A DNA stretch of 64,000 nucleotides from Clostridium lundense DSM 17049 (GTDB taxonomy: Bacteria > Bacillota > Clostridia > Clostridiales > Clostridiaceae). This document shows positions 52,748 to 61,848 of this stretch, piece by piece (positions within the stretch are counted from its first letter, which is position 1; each line of letters starts with the position of its first letter). Below the pieces are notes generated by a model that saw only the letters and a program-made list of their open reading frames with translations, did not search any database and was not told where the DNA came from. The DNA is taken from the NCBI RefSeq assembly GCF_000619945.1, contig NZ_JHVC01000020.1, positions 1 to 64,000 on the forward strand, given 5' to 3'. The position numbers and the translations under genes are program-made.

Positions 52748-52933
52748 ATGCAGATTAATAAAGATATGACTATAGGAGAAGCAATTAAAAATAAGCCAGA
52801 GGCAGCTGAAATACTTGCCAACTTTGGAATGGGTTGTGTATTTTGCCCATCAGCTCAGGCAGAAACAATAGAGCAAGCAGCTATGGTACATGGAATAGAA
52901 TTAGCTAAACTTTTAGAAGCATTAAATAAGTAA
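52748..52933 (+). CDS. DUF1858 small redox-disulfide protein
   Basis: 61 residues: ITKDM-type start MQINKDMTIGEAIKNKPEAA, then EILANFGMGCVFCPSAQAET with a CxxC pair, and a helical end. This is the DUF1858 / hybrid-cluster-protein-associated redox disulfide domain family (TIGR03980). GAGAGG precedes the ATG. Monocistronic with a strong terminator. Confidence 0.9.
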   Translation: MQINKDMTIGEAIKNKPEAAEILANFGMGCVFCPSAQAETIEQAAMVHGIELAKLLEALNK

Positions 52934-52934
52934 T

Positions 52935-52972
52935 AAAAAAATCCTGTAAGAAATTCTTACAGGATTTTTTTA
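52935..52972 (+). terminator. Terminator after DUF1858 gene
   Basis: AAAAAAATCCTGTAAGAA and TTCTTACAGGATTTTTTT form a perfect long stem with a very short loop and a T-run. Confidence 0.93.
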
Positions 52973-53168
52973 TTTACAATAAACATTGAAAAAACTCCAA
53001 TAATGTAACATAATATAAATATATGAATTAAATTGAAACAAATAACTTATATTGTTTATATATATGAAGGAATTATTATAATGTTTATGACCACTATAAA
53101 AATAAGAAATAGGTCTTTGAATTTATAATATAGATCAGTATTTTGCTGAATTAAAAGGGGTGTTTTCA

Positions 53169-53921
53169 ATGGAAAATTTAGTAACTGAAAAAGAATATGA
53201 AATTCATTATTATGAAGTAGATTATAAAAGAAGAGTATTAATCACAAATATAATTAATTATTTTTGTGATGTTGCCACAAAGCAATCAGAAGATAGAAAT
53301 GTTGGACTTGATTATATGAGAGAAAATAATATTGCTTGGGTGCTTTATAAGTGGCACATAGATGTACATAGATATCCATTACATGGTGAGAAAGTAATAG
53401 TAACAACTAGACCTCATTCTTTTAGGAAATTTTATGGTTATCGTAAATTTCAAATAATAGATGAGAAGGGTGAAATTATAGTAGAAGCTAATTCCATATG
53501 GTTTTTAATTGATATTAAGAAAAGAAGACCTAAAAGAATAAATGACTATATATTAGAAGCTTATAAGGTTAGTAAGGATAACGATGAACGAGGTATATTA
53601 GAAATACCTGATATAGCATGTGTTGAGAGTATAGATAATGAAAAAACATTTAATGTAAGATATAGTGATATAGATACTAATGGACATGTAAATAATGTAA
53701 AGTATGTGTCTTGGGCAATAGAAACAGTACCGTTAGAAATAATTAAAAATTACGCTCTTAAGAGCATAACTATAAACTATGAAAAAGAAACTAAATATGG
53801 TGAAATTATAAATGCTTTTGTACAAATAATAAAAGAGGATAAAAAGATCATTTGTATACATAAAATTACAGATAAAGAGGGAAATGAATTAACAATAGCT
53901 CAAAGTATATGGAAACAATAA
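53169..53921 (+). CDS. Acyl-ACP thioesterase
   Basis: 250 residues with two hot-dog folds. The first: YEIHYYEVDYKRRVLITNI and NIAWVLYKWHIDVHRYP; the second: FNVRYSDIDTNGHVNNVKYV (about 157-176), with the catalytic-type Asp, Asn and His of the FatA/bacterial acyl-ACP thioesterase family, then YEKETKYGE. It releases free fatty acids from acyl carrier protein. AAGGGGTG is 8 bases before ATG 53169. Confidence 0.9.
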   Translation: MENLVTEKEYEIHYYEVDYKRRVLITNIINYFCDVATKQSEDRNVGLDYMRENNIAWVLYKWHIDVHRYPLHGEKVIVTTRPHSFRKFYGYRKFQIIDEKGEIIVEANSIWFLIDIKKRRPKRINDYILEAYKVSKDNDERGILEIPDIACVESIDNEKTFNVRYSDIDTNGHVNNVKYVSWAIETVPLEIIKNYALKSITINYEKETKYGEIINAFVQIIKEDKKIICIHKITDKEGNELTIAQSIWKQ

Positions 53922-53957
53922 CTTAAGCACAAATATAAAAAAATAATAATTGCAAGA

Positions 53958-53992
53958 ATACAAGGGTTAGAGACTATTCTCAACCCTTGTAT
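53958..53992. terminator. Bidirectional terminator
   Basis: ATACAAGGGTT (53958-53968) pairs with AACCCTTGTAT (53982-53992), extended by AGAG/CTC inside the loop; between the convergent thioesterase and kinase genes. Confidence 0.88.
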
Positions 53993-54001
53993 ATTTTAAT
54001 T

Positions 54002-55618
54002 CTATTTATTAAGATAATGTAATTTAAAGTAAAATTTTACCCCTGTAGGAGTATTTTTAGCACCATAAATGCTCCTATGATGGTCTAATATAACTTTACA
54101 GATTGCCAGTCCCAAACCTGTACCACCAGACTTCTGATTTCTTGATTTATCAACTCTATAGAACTTTTCCCATATTTTTTTTATATCTTCATCTGGTATG
54201 TTTTTGCCTTCATTTTCTACTGAAAAGTAGACTAGGGTATCTTCTTTTTTTAGACATAGTGTTATTTTTTTATTTTTTTCTGTATAATTAATTGCATTAT
54301 TCAAGAAGTTTGTGATTACCTGTTCTATTTTAAAAGAGTCTCCAGACACTAAAATATCCTTACCTTCTATAAAAACTTCAAAGTTTATATTTTTTTCTTT
54401 TAATAATAATATATATTTTTTTATTATATACTCTAATAGCTCATCTATATAAAATTCTGTTATATTAAGAGTATATCTATCAGTTTCCATCTGCGAAAGA
54501 TCTAATAGATCCTGAATAAGTCTGTCCATTTTATCAACTTCTGTAGTTATAATATTGTATATATCTTCTCTTTCATATTCTTCTGCCACATCATCTTTCA
54601 AGCTTTCTGTATACCCCTTTATTAATGTAATTGGAGTTTTAAATTCATGTGATACAGAGGCAATAAAGTCTTTTCTAAGTAAGTCCAGTTCTTTTTGCAA
54701 GTCTAAATCTTTTTTTAACTGATTATTAGCTAAATAAAGATTTTCAATAGTATCATTTAATTTACCTGACAGGTAGTTTAAGCTTTTAGATAAGTTTCCT
54801 AGTTCATCATCAGATTTAACATTACACTTAGATGAAAAGTCTAAATTTATCATTTTGGATGCTACTTTATTAATACCTATAATAGGTTTTGTTATTAAAT
54901 AAGAAAATATGGCAGATAAAATAAGAATACATATAATTGAAGCTATTATAATATATATAACGTATTTTTTTAGTATTAAAGAACTTTTCGAAGTAAATAC
55001 TTCAGGCATAATGATTACAATATTATTAACATCATTTTTATTTAATTGTATAGGTGTGGATATAGCTATGTATTTTGAAGGAGTAAATTTTCCGTAAACA
55101 CGAAAAGTCTGCTTATCTCCTATGGAGAAAGTAAATGGATAATATTTTTCACTGTCACCATTACTTATACTAAAAGTTCTTTGTTGAGAATTATCAAATT
55201 TGTGAGTGTGAGTTACTATTGAATCAATTGGACCAGTAGATAAATTTTTTGATATATAATTTAAATTAGATTTACTTAAAGTTTTCTTTGCTGAGTCAGT
55301 AATATATTTTAATTTAAAATCTTTGTCAAATATAATTAAATAGGCTTTATTAACATTCTCATAGTTTTTTACTTCTTTCATAATAGTTGAATCTTTATTT
55401 AAAGGACAATATAAATTAATATAAGTGTATGAGCCAAAAAAATCAGTTTCTAGAAGCTTATTATACAACTTTTTTTCCATTTCCTGTGCATATTCTGTAG
55501 TCATATACAATCGTCCTACTACAAATATCTGGACATAAACTAAAATGCCCATAAAGAATAAAAGAAATGAAATTAAAATAATAAAAAGTTTAAATGTAAT
55601 ACCTTTATATATTTTCAT
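54002..55618 (-). CDS. Sensor histidine kinase
   Basis: 538 residues. Membrane helices at about 10-32 and 218-240 frame an extracellular sensor of about 185 residues; HAMP follows (about 241-294), then HisKA with SVSHEFKTPITLIKGYTESL and His324, N box NNAINYT, and G boxes NIPDEDIKKIWEKFYRVD and GGTGLGLAICK. Directly downstream of its response regulator gene, no gap (stop-start adjacent). Signal unknown; divergent from dacF-like and transporter genes. Confidence 0.94.
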   Translation of the reverse strand: MKIYKGITFKLFIILISFLLFFMGILVYVQIFVVGRLYMTTEYAQEMEKKLYNKLLETDFFGSYTYINLYCPLNKDSTIMKEVKNYENVNKAYLIIFDKDFKLKYITDSAKKTLSKSNLNYISKNLSTGPIDSIVTHTHKFDNSQQRTFSISNGDSEKYYPFTFSIGDKQTFRVYGKFTPSKYIAISTPIQLNKNDVNNIVIIMPEVFTSKSSLILKKYVIYIIIASIICILILSAIFSYLITKPIIGINKVASKMINLDFSSKCNVKSDDELGNLSKSLNYLSGKLNDTIENLYLANNQLKKDLDLQKELDLLRKDFIASVSHEFKTPITLIKGYTESLKDDVAEEYEREDIYNIITTEVDKMDRLIQDLLDLSQMETDRYTLNITEFYIDELLEYIIKKYILLLKEKNINFEVFIEGKDILVSGDSFKIEQVITNFLNNAINYTEKNKKITLCLKKEDTLVYFSVENEGKNIPDEDIKKIWEKFYRVDKSRNQKSGGTGLGLAICKVILDHHRSIYGAKNTPTGVKFYFKLHYLNK

Positions 55619-56296
55619 CTATGATACCTCAAATTTATAGCCTCTTCCTCTTATAGTAGTAATGTAATTGCTTCTATCTTCGAGCTTGTCTCTTAATCTT
55701 TTTATATGTGTGTCTACAGTTCTTGGATCACCATAATAATCATATCCCCATACTCTATTCAGTATAGCTTCTTTTGATAAAACCATACCTTTATTTTGCA
55801 TGAAATATGTTAGAAGATCATACTCCTTGAGAGTTAACATAACTTCAACATTATTAACAGTCACTTTTCCTGAATTTAAATCTATTGCCAAGCCGTCCTC
55901 TGATAAAATATTACTTGATTTACTAATAGTACCATCAACTCTTTTTAAAAGTGATTTTGCTCTGGCTACTAGAACTTTTGGACTGAAAGGTTTTGTTACA
56001 TATTCATCAGTACCATGCTCAAAACCTAGAATTTTATCATCCTCCTGAGTTTTGGCAGTTAGCATGATAATTGGTACATCAGAGTTTGTCCTTATATATT
56101 CACATACTTTTAAGCCATTTAATCCTGGAAGCATTATGTCTAATATCACAAGATCAATTTTATACACTTTAAACACATCTAAAGCTTCTTCACCATCTTT
56201 TGCTTCAAATATGTTAAAACCTTCTTTCTTAAAATACATTGCTATTAACCTTCGTATATTTGATTCATCTTCTACGATTAATAGATTTTTGTTCAC
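55619..56296 (-). CDS. Response regulator, OmpR/PhoB type
   Basis: 226 residues. Receiver with phospho-acceptor Asp53 in VILDIMLPG, Thr in IIMLTAK and Lys in YVTKPFSPK; winged-helix domain with LTLKEYDLLTYFMQNKG, VWGYDYYGDPRTVDTHIKRL and a final TIRGRGYKFE. Start GTG at 56296, preceded by GGGGGTG; the longer in-frame start at 56326 has none. Likely controls the divergent carboxypeptidase/transporter genes. Confidence 0.94.
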   Translation of the reverse strand: MNKNLLIVEDESNIRRLIAMYFKKEGFNIFEAKDGEEALDVFKVYKIDLVILDIMLPGLNGLKVCEYIRTNSDVPIIMLTAKTQEDDKILGFEHGTDEYVTKPFSPKVLVARAKSLLKRVDGTISKSSNILSEDGLAIDLNSGKVTVNNVEVMLTLKEYDLLTYFMQNKGMVLSKEAILNRVWGYDYYGDPRTVDTHIKRLRDKLEDRSNYITTIRGRGYKFEVS

Positions 56297-56423
56297 AACT
56301 ATCACCCCCAAATTATGTTTTGTCACTTTCGTGTAACATTCGAGCCATATGATATATATGAACGATCCCCCCTAATTTAATTTTATATATATTTTACCAA
56401 TAATTCAACTAAGGAGTAAAGAA

Positions 56424-57326
56424 ATGAAGAAAAAGATACTGTCAAGTTTATTTCCTATAATTATATTAATTTTATGCATTATCATTTTAAAAGCAGAGCT
56501 ATTAAATAAAAATATTAACTCTGTAGATGACTTAAGAAATGTAGCTATAGAGAATAGGCCAACTATAAGTGCTGCGGCAGCTATAACTTTAGATGTTACT
56601 AATAATAAAATACTATATAAGAAACATATACATGAAAAGCTGCCACCTGCAAGTACTACTAAGCTTCTAACTGCACAGATTTTTGCAGAACATTTTTCTC
56701 CAGAAGATGATGTAATGTATACAAGGCGTTGTAAGGAGCAACCTGAGTATAAGCTTAATTTAAAAGTTGGAGAGACGATGAATGCAAAAGATGTAATGGA
56801 TGCTGTTATGTTGTATTCAGCAAATGATATGGCAGAGGCTATGGGAGAAAACTCAAATAGAAGTTTAGGAACTTTTAATCAGGCTACAGGAAAAAACTCA
56901 AATGAAAGTTTGGAAAGCTTTGTTCAGGCTATGAATGAAAAGGTCTCTTCATTAGGACTTAAGGAATCACATTTTATGAACCCTATAGGACTAGATGATG
57001 AAGAGCATTATACTACGGCGTATGATCTAGTCAATATAGCTAAAGAAGCATATAAATATCCATGGATAATGGATACTATGAAAAAGAAAGTAAGTACAAT
57101 TAATACATCCAAAGGGAAAATAAGTTTAGAAAATAGAAACAAACTAGTTGGAGTTAATGGGTGCATAGGAGGTAAGACAGGATATACATCTAGGGCTGGA
57201 AAATGTCTTGTGTGTTTTTATGAAATTAATAATAGAAAAATGATAGGTGTTGTATTGAATTCACAGGATGACAATACAGTATTTGAAGATATGGAAAGAA
57301 TAATAAGATGGAGTTATAAAAAATAA
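56424..57326 (+). CDS. D-alanyl-D-alanine carboxypeptidase (DacF/PBP5-like) with internal duplication
   Basis: 300 residues. N-terminal membrane anchor or signal (7-22). Penicillin-binding motifs: SxxK at Ser77-Lys80 (STTK), SxN at Ser132-Asn134, KTG at 251-253. It trims the terminal D-Ala of peptidoglycan stems. Between SxN and the rest there is an imperfect tandem repeat, NSNRSLGTFNQATGK then NSNESLESFVQAMNE (143-157 and 158-172; DNA 56850-56894 and 56895-56939). AAGGAG precedes the ATG. The permease gene starts one base after its stop. Confidence 0.92.
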   Translation: MKKKILSSLFPIIILILCIIILKAELLNKNINSVDDLRNVAIENRPTISAAAAITLDVTNNKILYKKHIHEKLPPASTTKLLTAQIFAEHFSPEDDVMYTRRCKEQPEYKLNLKVGETMNAKDVMDAVMLYSANDMAEAMGENSNRSLGTFNQATGKNSNESLESFVQAMNEKVSSLGLKESHFMNPIGLDDEEHYTTAYDLVNIAKEAYKYPWIMDTMKKKVSTINTSKGKISLENRNKLVGVNGCIGGKTGYTSRAGKCLVCFYEINNRKMIGVVLNSQDDNTVFEDMERIIRWSYKK

Positions 57327-57327
57327 A

Positions 57328-58194
57328 ATGAAAATAAAAAGAAAAAATATAAAATTAGCAATGATATTTTTGTTTCCAAGCATTCTAGGATTTTTTATCT
57401 TTTATATATTACCTTTTATGTTAGTTATAAAATATTCTTTTTTAGATAGTCCTAATGAAGGAGAATTTGTAGGGTTTTCAAACTTCATTTCTTTATTACA
57501 AAATCCAAGTTTTAAAAAAGCTATTTTAAATACTTTGATCTTTACATCTATAAGTGTACCGTTGCTTATTGTTATATCTCTTGGAGTAGCATTACTTTTA
57601 AATCAAAATTTATACTTAAGAAATATCTTCAGAATGTTTTTTATGCTGCCACTAGTAATTCCTGTAGCATCTGTAGTTATGGTATGGCACATAATGGTGG
57701 ATAATAAAGGCTGGATTAATAAACTTGTTATTTCTATGGGATATTCTCCTGTAGATTGGATGAATTCAAAGTGGGCATTGTATGTGGTAATTGTAGTTTT
57801 TTTGTGGAAAAATATAGGATATAATATGATACTGTTTATTGCAGCACTTCAAAATATACCTAAAGAATATTATGAATATGCATCTATAGAAGGAGCAAGT
57901 GCTGTAAAAAAGTTTACCAATATTACAATAGTATACATGATGCCAACACTTTTCTTTGTTTTTGTAATTTCTATAATTAATTCATTTAAGGTATTTAGAG
58001 AAGTATATCTTATAGCCGGAGAATATCCTCATGAAAGCATATATATGCTTCAACATTATATGAATAATGTATTTATGTCACTAGATTACCAGAAACTTTC
58101 GTCGGCAGCTGTAATTATGGCCTTAGGAATATGTCTACTTTTAATTTTATTATTTAAACTTCAAGAAAATATAAACAATAAAATACAAGAATAG
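57328..58194 (+). CDS. ABC sugar-type transporter permease 1
   Basis: 288 residues, six membrane helices. LAMIFLFPSILGFFIFYILP at the N-terminus is the MalF/LacF-type start, and the ATPase-contact EAA loop is EYYEYASIEGASAVKKFTNI (about 182-201). It imports a substrate with the next permease. ATG is one base beyond the carboxypeptidase stop, with no strong ribosome binding site, so translation is likely coupled. No ATPase gene is in the window; it may be shared or lie beyond 64000. Confidence 0.92.
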   Translation: MKIKRKNIKLAMIFLFPSILGFFIFYILPFMLVIKYSFLDSPNEGEFVGFSNFISLLQNPSFKKAILNTLIFTSISVPLLIVISLGVALLLNQNLYLRNIFRMFFMLPLVIPVASVVMVWHIMVDNKGWINKLVISMGYSPVDWMNSKWALYVVIVVFLWKNIGYNMILFIAALQNIPKEYYEYASIEGASAVKKFTNITIVYMMPTLFFVFVISIINSFKVFREVYLIAGEYPHESIYMLQHYMNNVFMSLDYQKLSSAAVIMALGICLLLILLFKLQENINNKIQE

Positions 58195-58208
58195 TAGGTG
58201 ATTATATA

Positions 58209-59114
58209 ATGTGGTCATATAAAGGCAAAAAGAAATTAGTGAGAAAAATACTATTAACAATAATTACAGCAGTTATTTCGTTGTTTTTTGCTTTCCCTAT
58301 GATATTAACTGTAACTAATTCTTTTATGACTGAGAATGAAATAAATTCAAATTATAGCATGATTGCTTTGAATAATGACACAAATGATAAAGAACAAAAG
58401 ACTTTAAATGATAATAGCTATGTAAAATTAAGGATAATACCGGATATGGTCACATTAAAGCAATATTATAATGTATTGATAAAACAGGTTAAATTTTTAC
58501 TTATGTTTTGGAATTCGGTAAAAATTGCATTATGTGTAATTTCAGGACAAGTAATAGTGGCATCTATGGCAGCTTATGCATTCAGCAAAATGGAATTCCC
58601 TGGGAGAAATAAATTATTTCTTATTTATATAATAGTTATGCTTATGCCTTTTCAAGTAACACTTTTACCAAATTATATAATTTCTGATATATTTCATTTA
58701 ATAGATAAACATGAATCTATAATTTTTCCAGGTATTTTTAGTGCTTTTGGAGTATTTCTTTTAAGACAATTTATGATGGATATACCTAAAGAATATATAG
58801 AAGCAGCTATGATTGATGGCGCTAATCATTTCTATATTTTTATAAAAATTATAGTTCCATTATCAGTAAATGCTATTGCAGCATTAACAATATTAGTATT
58901 TATAGATAACTGGAATTTGGTAGAGCAACCTCTTATATTGTTAAAAGACCAATTAAAAGAACCGCTATCTTTATATCTTTCTCAAATAAACTTTAATGAA
59001 AAAGGAATTGCTTTTGCAGCATCTATGATTTATATGATACCAGCACTGCTTATATTTCTTTATGCAGAAAGTCATTTAGTAGAAGGTATAAAAAATTCTG
59101 GAATTAAGGGATAA
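58209..59114 (+). CDS. ABC sugar-type transporter permease 2
   Basis: 301 residues. MalG/LacG-like: TITAVISLFFAFPMILTVTNSF near the N-terminus, AAYAFSKMEFPGRNKLF, and the EAA loop EYIEAAMIDGANHFYIFIKI (about 198-217). An extra hydrophilic loop of about 55 residues (43-98) lies between the first two membrane helices, longer than in most relatives. Partners permease 1. Confidence 0.92.
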   Translation: MWSYKGKKKLVRKILLTIITAVISLFFAFPMILTVTNSFMTENEINSNYSMIALNNDTNDKEQKTLNDNSYVKLRIIPDMVTLKQYYNVLIKQVKFLLMFWNSVKIALCVISGQVIVASMAAYAFSKMEFPGRNKLFLIYIIVMLMPFQVTLLPNYIISDIFHLIDKHESIIFPGIFSAFGVFLLRQFMMDIPKEYIEAAMIDGANHFYIFIKIIVPLSVNAIAALTILVFIDNWNLVEQPLILLKDQLKEPLSLYLSQINFNEKGIAFAASMIYMIPALLIFLYAESHLVEGIKNSGIKG

Positions 59115-59137
59115 AAATGTGGAGGGATATTTCTAAT

Positions 59138-60436
59138 ATGGAATGTGTAAAAGAAGATAATCAAATAAATAGAAAGAAAAAAATAAAAAAGCTTACTATT
59201 AATTTTTTTGTAATCATGGCAGCCTTAACATTCTTTTCAAATACCATAAACAATTTTTTCCTTCCAAAAGTTACTGTGGAAAGCCCTGTATCAGGTTCAA
59301 TATCAAAGGAGATAAACAGTTTAGGAGTTATTGAAGCAAGGGAGTCAGCAAAGTTATATGGAGAAAGTGGAAAAATAGTAGAAGAGGTCAATGTTAAGAT
59401 AGGAGATAAGGTAACTAAAGGAAAGATATTGATAAGGCTTAAAAAGGAAGATTTGAAATCAAAATTGGAAGAAGAAAATATAAAATACAATCAATATAAT
59501 TTGGAACTTGAAAAGCTTAAAAATGAAGGTATTTACAAAGAGAAGAATTTAAAAAGAAAAGTAGAAGAAACAAAGGAGAAAATGAATTCTGAAATTAAAA
59601 ATCTAGATAAAACAAGCAAATTGGTAAAAGAGGGATATGAGGCTCAAGTTAGTTTAGATAAACAGGTATTGGTTTTAAGCGACGCAAAAAGAGCTTATGA
59701 ACAAGCTTTAGATGATTATAATAATGCTTTAAATGAACAGAGAAATTCTATAAAGAAGGTGGAATATGACATACAGATGGAGAAGAATGAAATTAATAAA
59801 ATAAATAAAGATATGAGTATTTCTAGTGATATTAGTGCTCCTTGTGATGGAGTTATTTCTGAGCTTAATGTTGAAAAAGGTCAGACAGTAGATGGGTCTA
59901 AGCCAATAATTATTATAAATAACTCCAGTAAGGGATTTCAATTTAGAATGAGTGTAGACAATGCTAACTTAAAATATATAGCTAAAGGAGATAAGATTAA
60001 TATAACAATGAAATCTACTGAAGATAAAAATGTAGAAGGCACTATAAGAGAGATAGTCAATAGTCCAATTACCAAAGAAGGAAAAAAAGATGATAGTAAA
60101 AAAGACTTGCTAATTGATATTAATATGAAGAATCTTATAGGAGGTGAAGAGGGGGATGGATTTATAAGTAAAAAAATCTCATCAAGTACTATAGTTATCC
60201 CTAATAGTGCAGTAAATACTGATATGGATGGAAGTAAATTTGTATTTGTACTAAAAGAAAAGAATGGAGTTTTGGGTAATCAATATTCTTTAAAGAAGTT
60301 TAAGATTTCTATAGGAGAAAGTGATAATGCGAATACAGCAATACGTAATGGCATTACTCAGGATGATAAGGTTGTTATAAAGGTAGAAGATGATAAAGCT
60401 GTATCTGATGGAAGTTATGTCACAATAAAAAACTGA
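59138..60436 (+). CDS. HlyD/RND-type membrane fusion (adaptor) protein
   Basis: 432 residues. One membrane anchor (about 22-40), a lipoyl half-motif VESPVSGSISKEINSLGVIEA region, a long coiled coil (about 105-235, rich in Lys/Glu), the second lipoyl half ISAPCDGVISELNVEKGQTV, then beta-barrel domains. Such proteins couple ABC exporters or MacB-type pumps to the outside. GGAGGG sits 12 bases before ATG 59138; the ATG at 59117 is upstream of that site. Lies between sugar permeases and a MacB-like permease. Confidence 0.88.
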   Translation: MECVKEDNQINRKKKIKKLTINFFVIMAALTFFSNTINNFFLPKVTVESPVSGSISKEINSLGVIEARESAKLYGESGKIVEEVNVKIGDKVTKGKILIRLKKEDLKSKLEEENIKYNQYNLELEKLKNEGIYKEKNLKRKVEETKEKMNSEIKNLDKTSKLVKEGYEAQVSLDKQVLVLSDAKRAYEQALDDYNNALNEQRNSIKKVEYDIQMEKNEINKINKDMSISSDISAPCDGVISELNVEKGQTVDGSKPIIIINNSSKGFQFRMSVDNANLKYIAKGDKINITMKSTEDKNVEGTIREIVNSPITKEGKKDDSKKDLLIDINMKNLIGGEEGDGFISKKISSSTIVIPNSAVNTDMDGSKFVFVLKEKNGVLGNQYSLKKFKISIGESDNANTAIRNGITQDDKVVIKVEDDKAVSDGSYVTIKN

Positions 60437-60451
60437 AAAAATAAGGTGAAT

Positions 60452-61825
60452 ATGTTGAGAAATATAAAGAGTGTTTATATTGGCATTTTTATATGTATAT
60501 TTTTTATATATTTTGGAATTATGTTTCAAAGTGCTTTAGTTTCTAGAATTAGTAGTTCCATGAAGCTTAATGATGGGAATAAAGTTTCGGTTATAACAAA
60601 TCGCTCAAATACAATAAATCATTTTACCTTATCCGATATACGATTTATGAAAAATAAACTTAAGGATGAAGATATATTTGCTATGAGTGAGACTAAAGGA
60701 AAAGTATATTTTGAAGGAAGAGATATTGATAGCAAAATATTAGGTGTTAGTTCAAATTTTAATAAATTCTATAACATTAATGTTTCTACAGGTAGCTTTT
60801 TTACTGAAGGAATATGTAAGGAAAATGAGTTTTGCGTAGTTTTAGAAGATAAGCTGGCACGTAAATTATTTGGAACTGAAAATGTGGTAGGTCTTAAAGT
60901 AAGAATTTTTCATAAGGACTTTAAAATAATAGGGGTAGTTAAAAGAGATTCTACCATTATACAGAACATAAGTAATGATGGATTTGATAAAGTATATATA
61001 CCTATGGAAACACTTATAAAGTTAGATGAAACTAGAAAAATTTCATATTTACAATTTCAAAACCTAAATAATGATGTGCAAGTAAAAGGCAAGGATAGAG
61101 TTATAGGATTGCTTAATGGAATTGGGAAAGATGAAAAGCAGTATAAAATTATTGACTATAGTAAAGAAGAACAGTTAATCAAGCAAAAACCGCTGATAAT
61201 GTGTTTTGTATTAGGATTTATTTGTATATGGAACTTTATAAAATACTTAATAAAAATTTTAGGTGAAGTAAAAAAGTTCTTTATTGCAAATATGGAAAAG
61301 GATTATTTATTGGATGTAGTAATAAAAAATAAAAAATGTTTTTTAATATACATACTAAAAATAGTCTTTGGAGTCTTAGGAATATTTATTATGTGGAAAT
61401 TAATTAGATTTAATTTATATATTCCATCAAATTATATTCCAGATGAATTCATTAATGTATCTTATTATAAGGATATATTTCAAGATAGCATAAAAGCAAA
61501 CATAGAAAGCAGAGAATATTTAATTCCTTTTATTGAATTGAAGTTTATGAAAACAAATACGCTTATTAATATTTTATCTATAATGGTTATATTTTGTAGT
61601 TGTATTTTAAACACTTTCGTTAGAGAGTTTTTGAATAAAAGTAGGGATGCTATATTAGCAGTGCAATGTTGTGGAAAATGCAGTGTCGTAGCTCTAATAT
61701 TTATAGCTATCATTTTTATGACATTTAAAATACAGTTTGGAATTGATTTGAAAATTCTATTTATAATATGGTCATTTTTATTTATGAGAGTTATAGTACA
61801 TGGCAAAAACAAATATATTATTTAG
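60452..61825 (+). CDS. MacB/FtsX-like ABC permease
   Basis: About 457 residues. N-terminal membrane helix (about 8-28), then an extracellular periplasmic-core domain of about 210 residues with the MacB_PCD pattern (SETKGKVYFEGRDIDSKILG, FFTEGICKENEFCVVLEDKLARKLFG, KVRIFHKDFKIIGVV), followed by three further helices (about 240-260, 295-315, 378-398) and a C-terminal one. No ATPase gene adjacent in the window. Start choice among GTG 60446, ATG 60452 and TTG 60455 is uncertain; AAGGTG favours 60452 or 60455. Confidence 0.8.
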   Translation: MLRNIKSVYIGIFICIFFIYFGIMFQSALVSRISSSMKLNDGNKVSVITNRSNTINHFTLSDIRFMKNKLKDEDIFAMSETKGKVYFEGRDIDSKILGVSSNFNKFYNINVSTGSFFTEGICKENEFCVVLEDKLARKLFGTENVVGLKVRIFHKDFKIIGVVKRDSTIIQNISNDGFDKVYIPMETLIKLDETRKISYLQFQNLNNDVQVKGKDRVIGLLNGIGKDEKQYKIIDYSKEEQLIKQKPLIMCFVLGFICIWNFIKYLIKILGEVKKFFIANMEKDYLLDVVIKNKKCFLIYILKIVFGVLGIFIMWKLIRFNLYIPSNYIPDEFINVSYYKDIFQDSIKANIESREYLIPFIELKFMKTNTLINILSIMVIFCSCILNTFVREFLNKSRDAILAVQCCGKCSVVALIFIAIIFMTFKIQFGIDLKILFIIWSFLFMRVIVHGKNKYII

Positions 61826-61848
61826 ATTAAAGAAAGAAGGGGTATATT

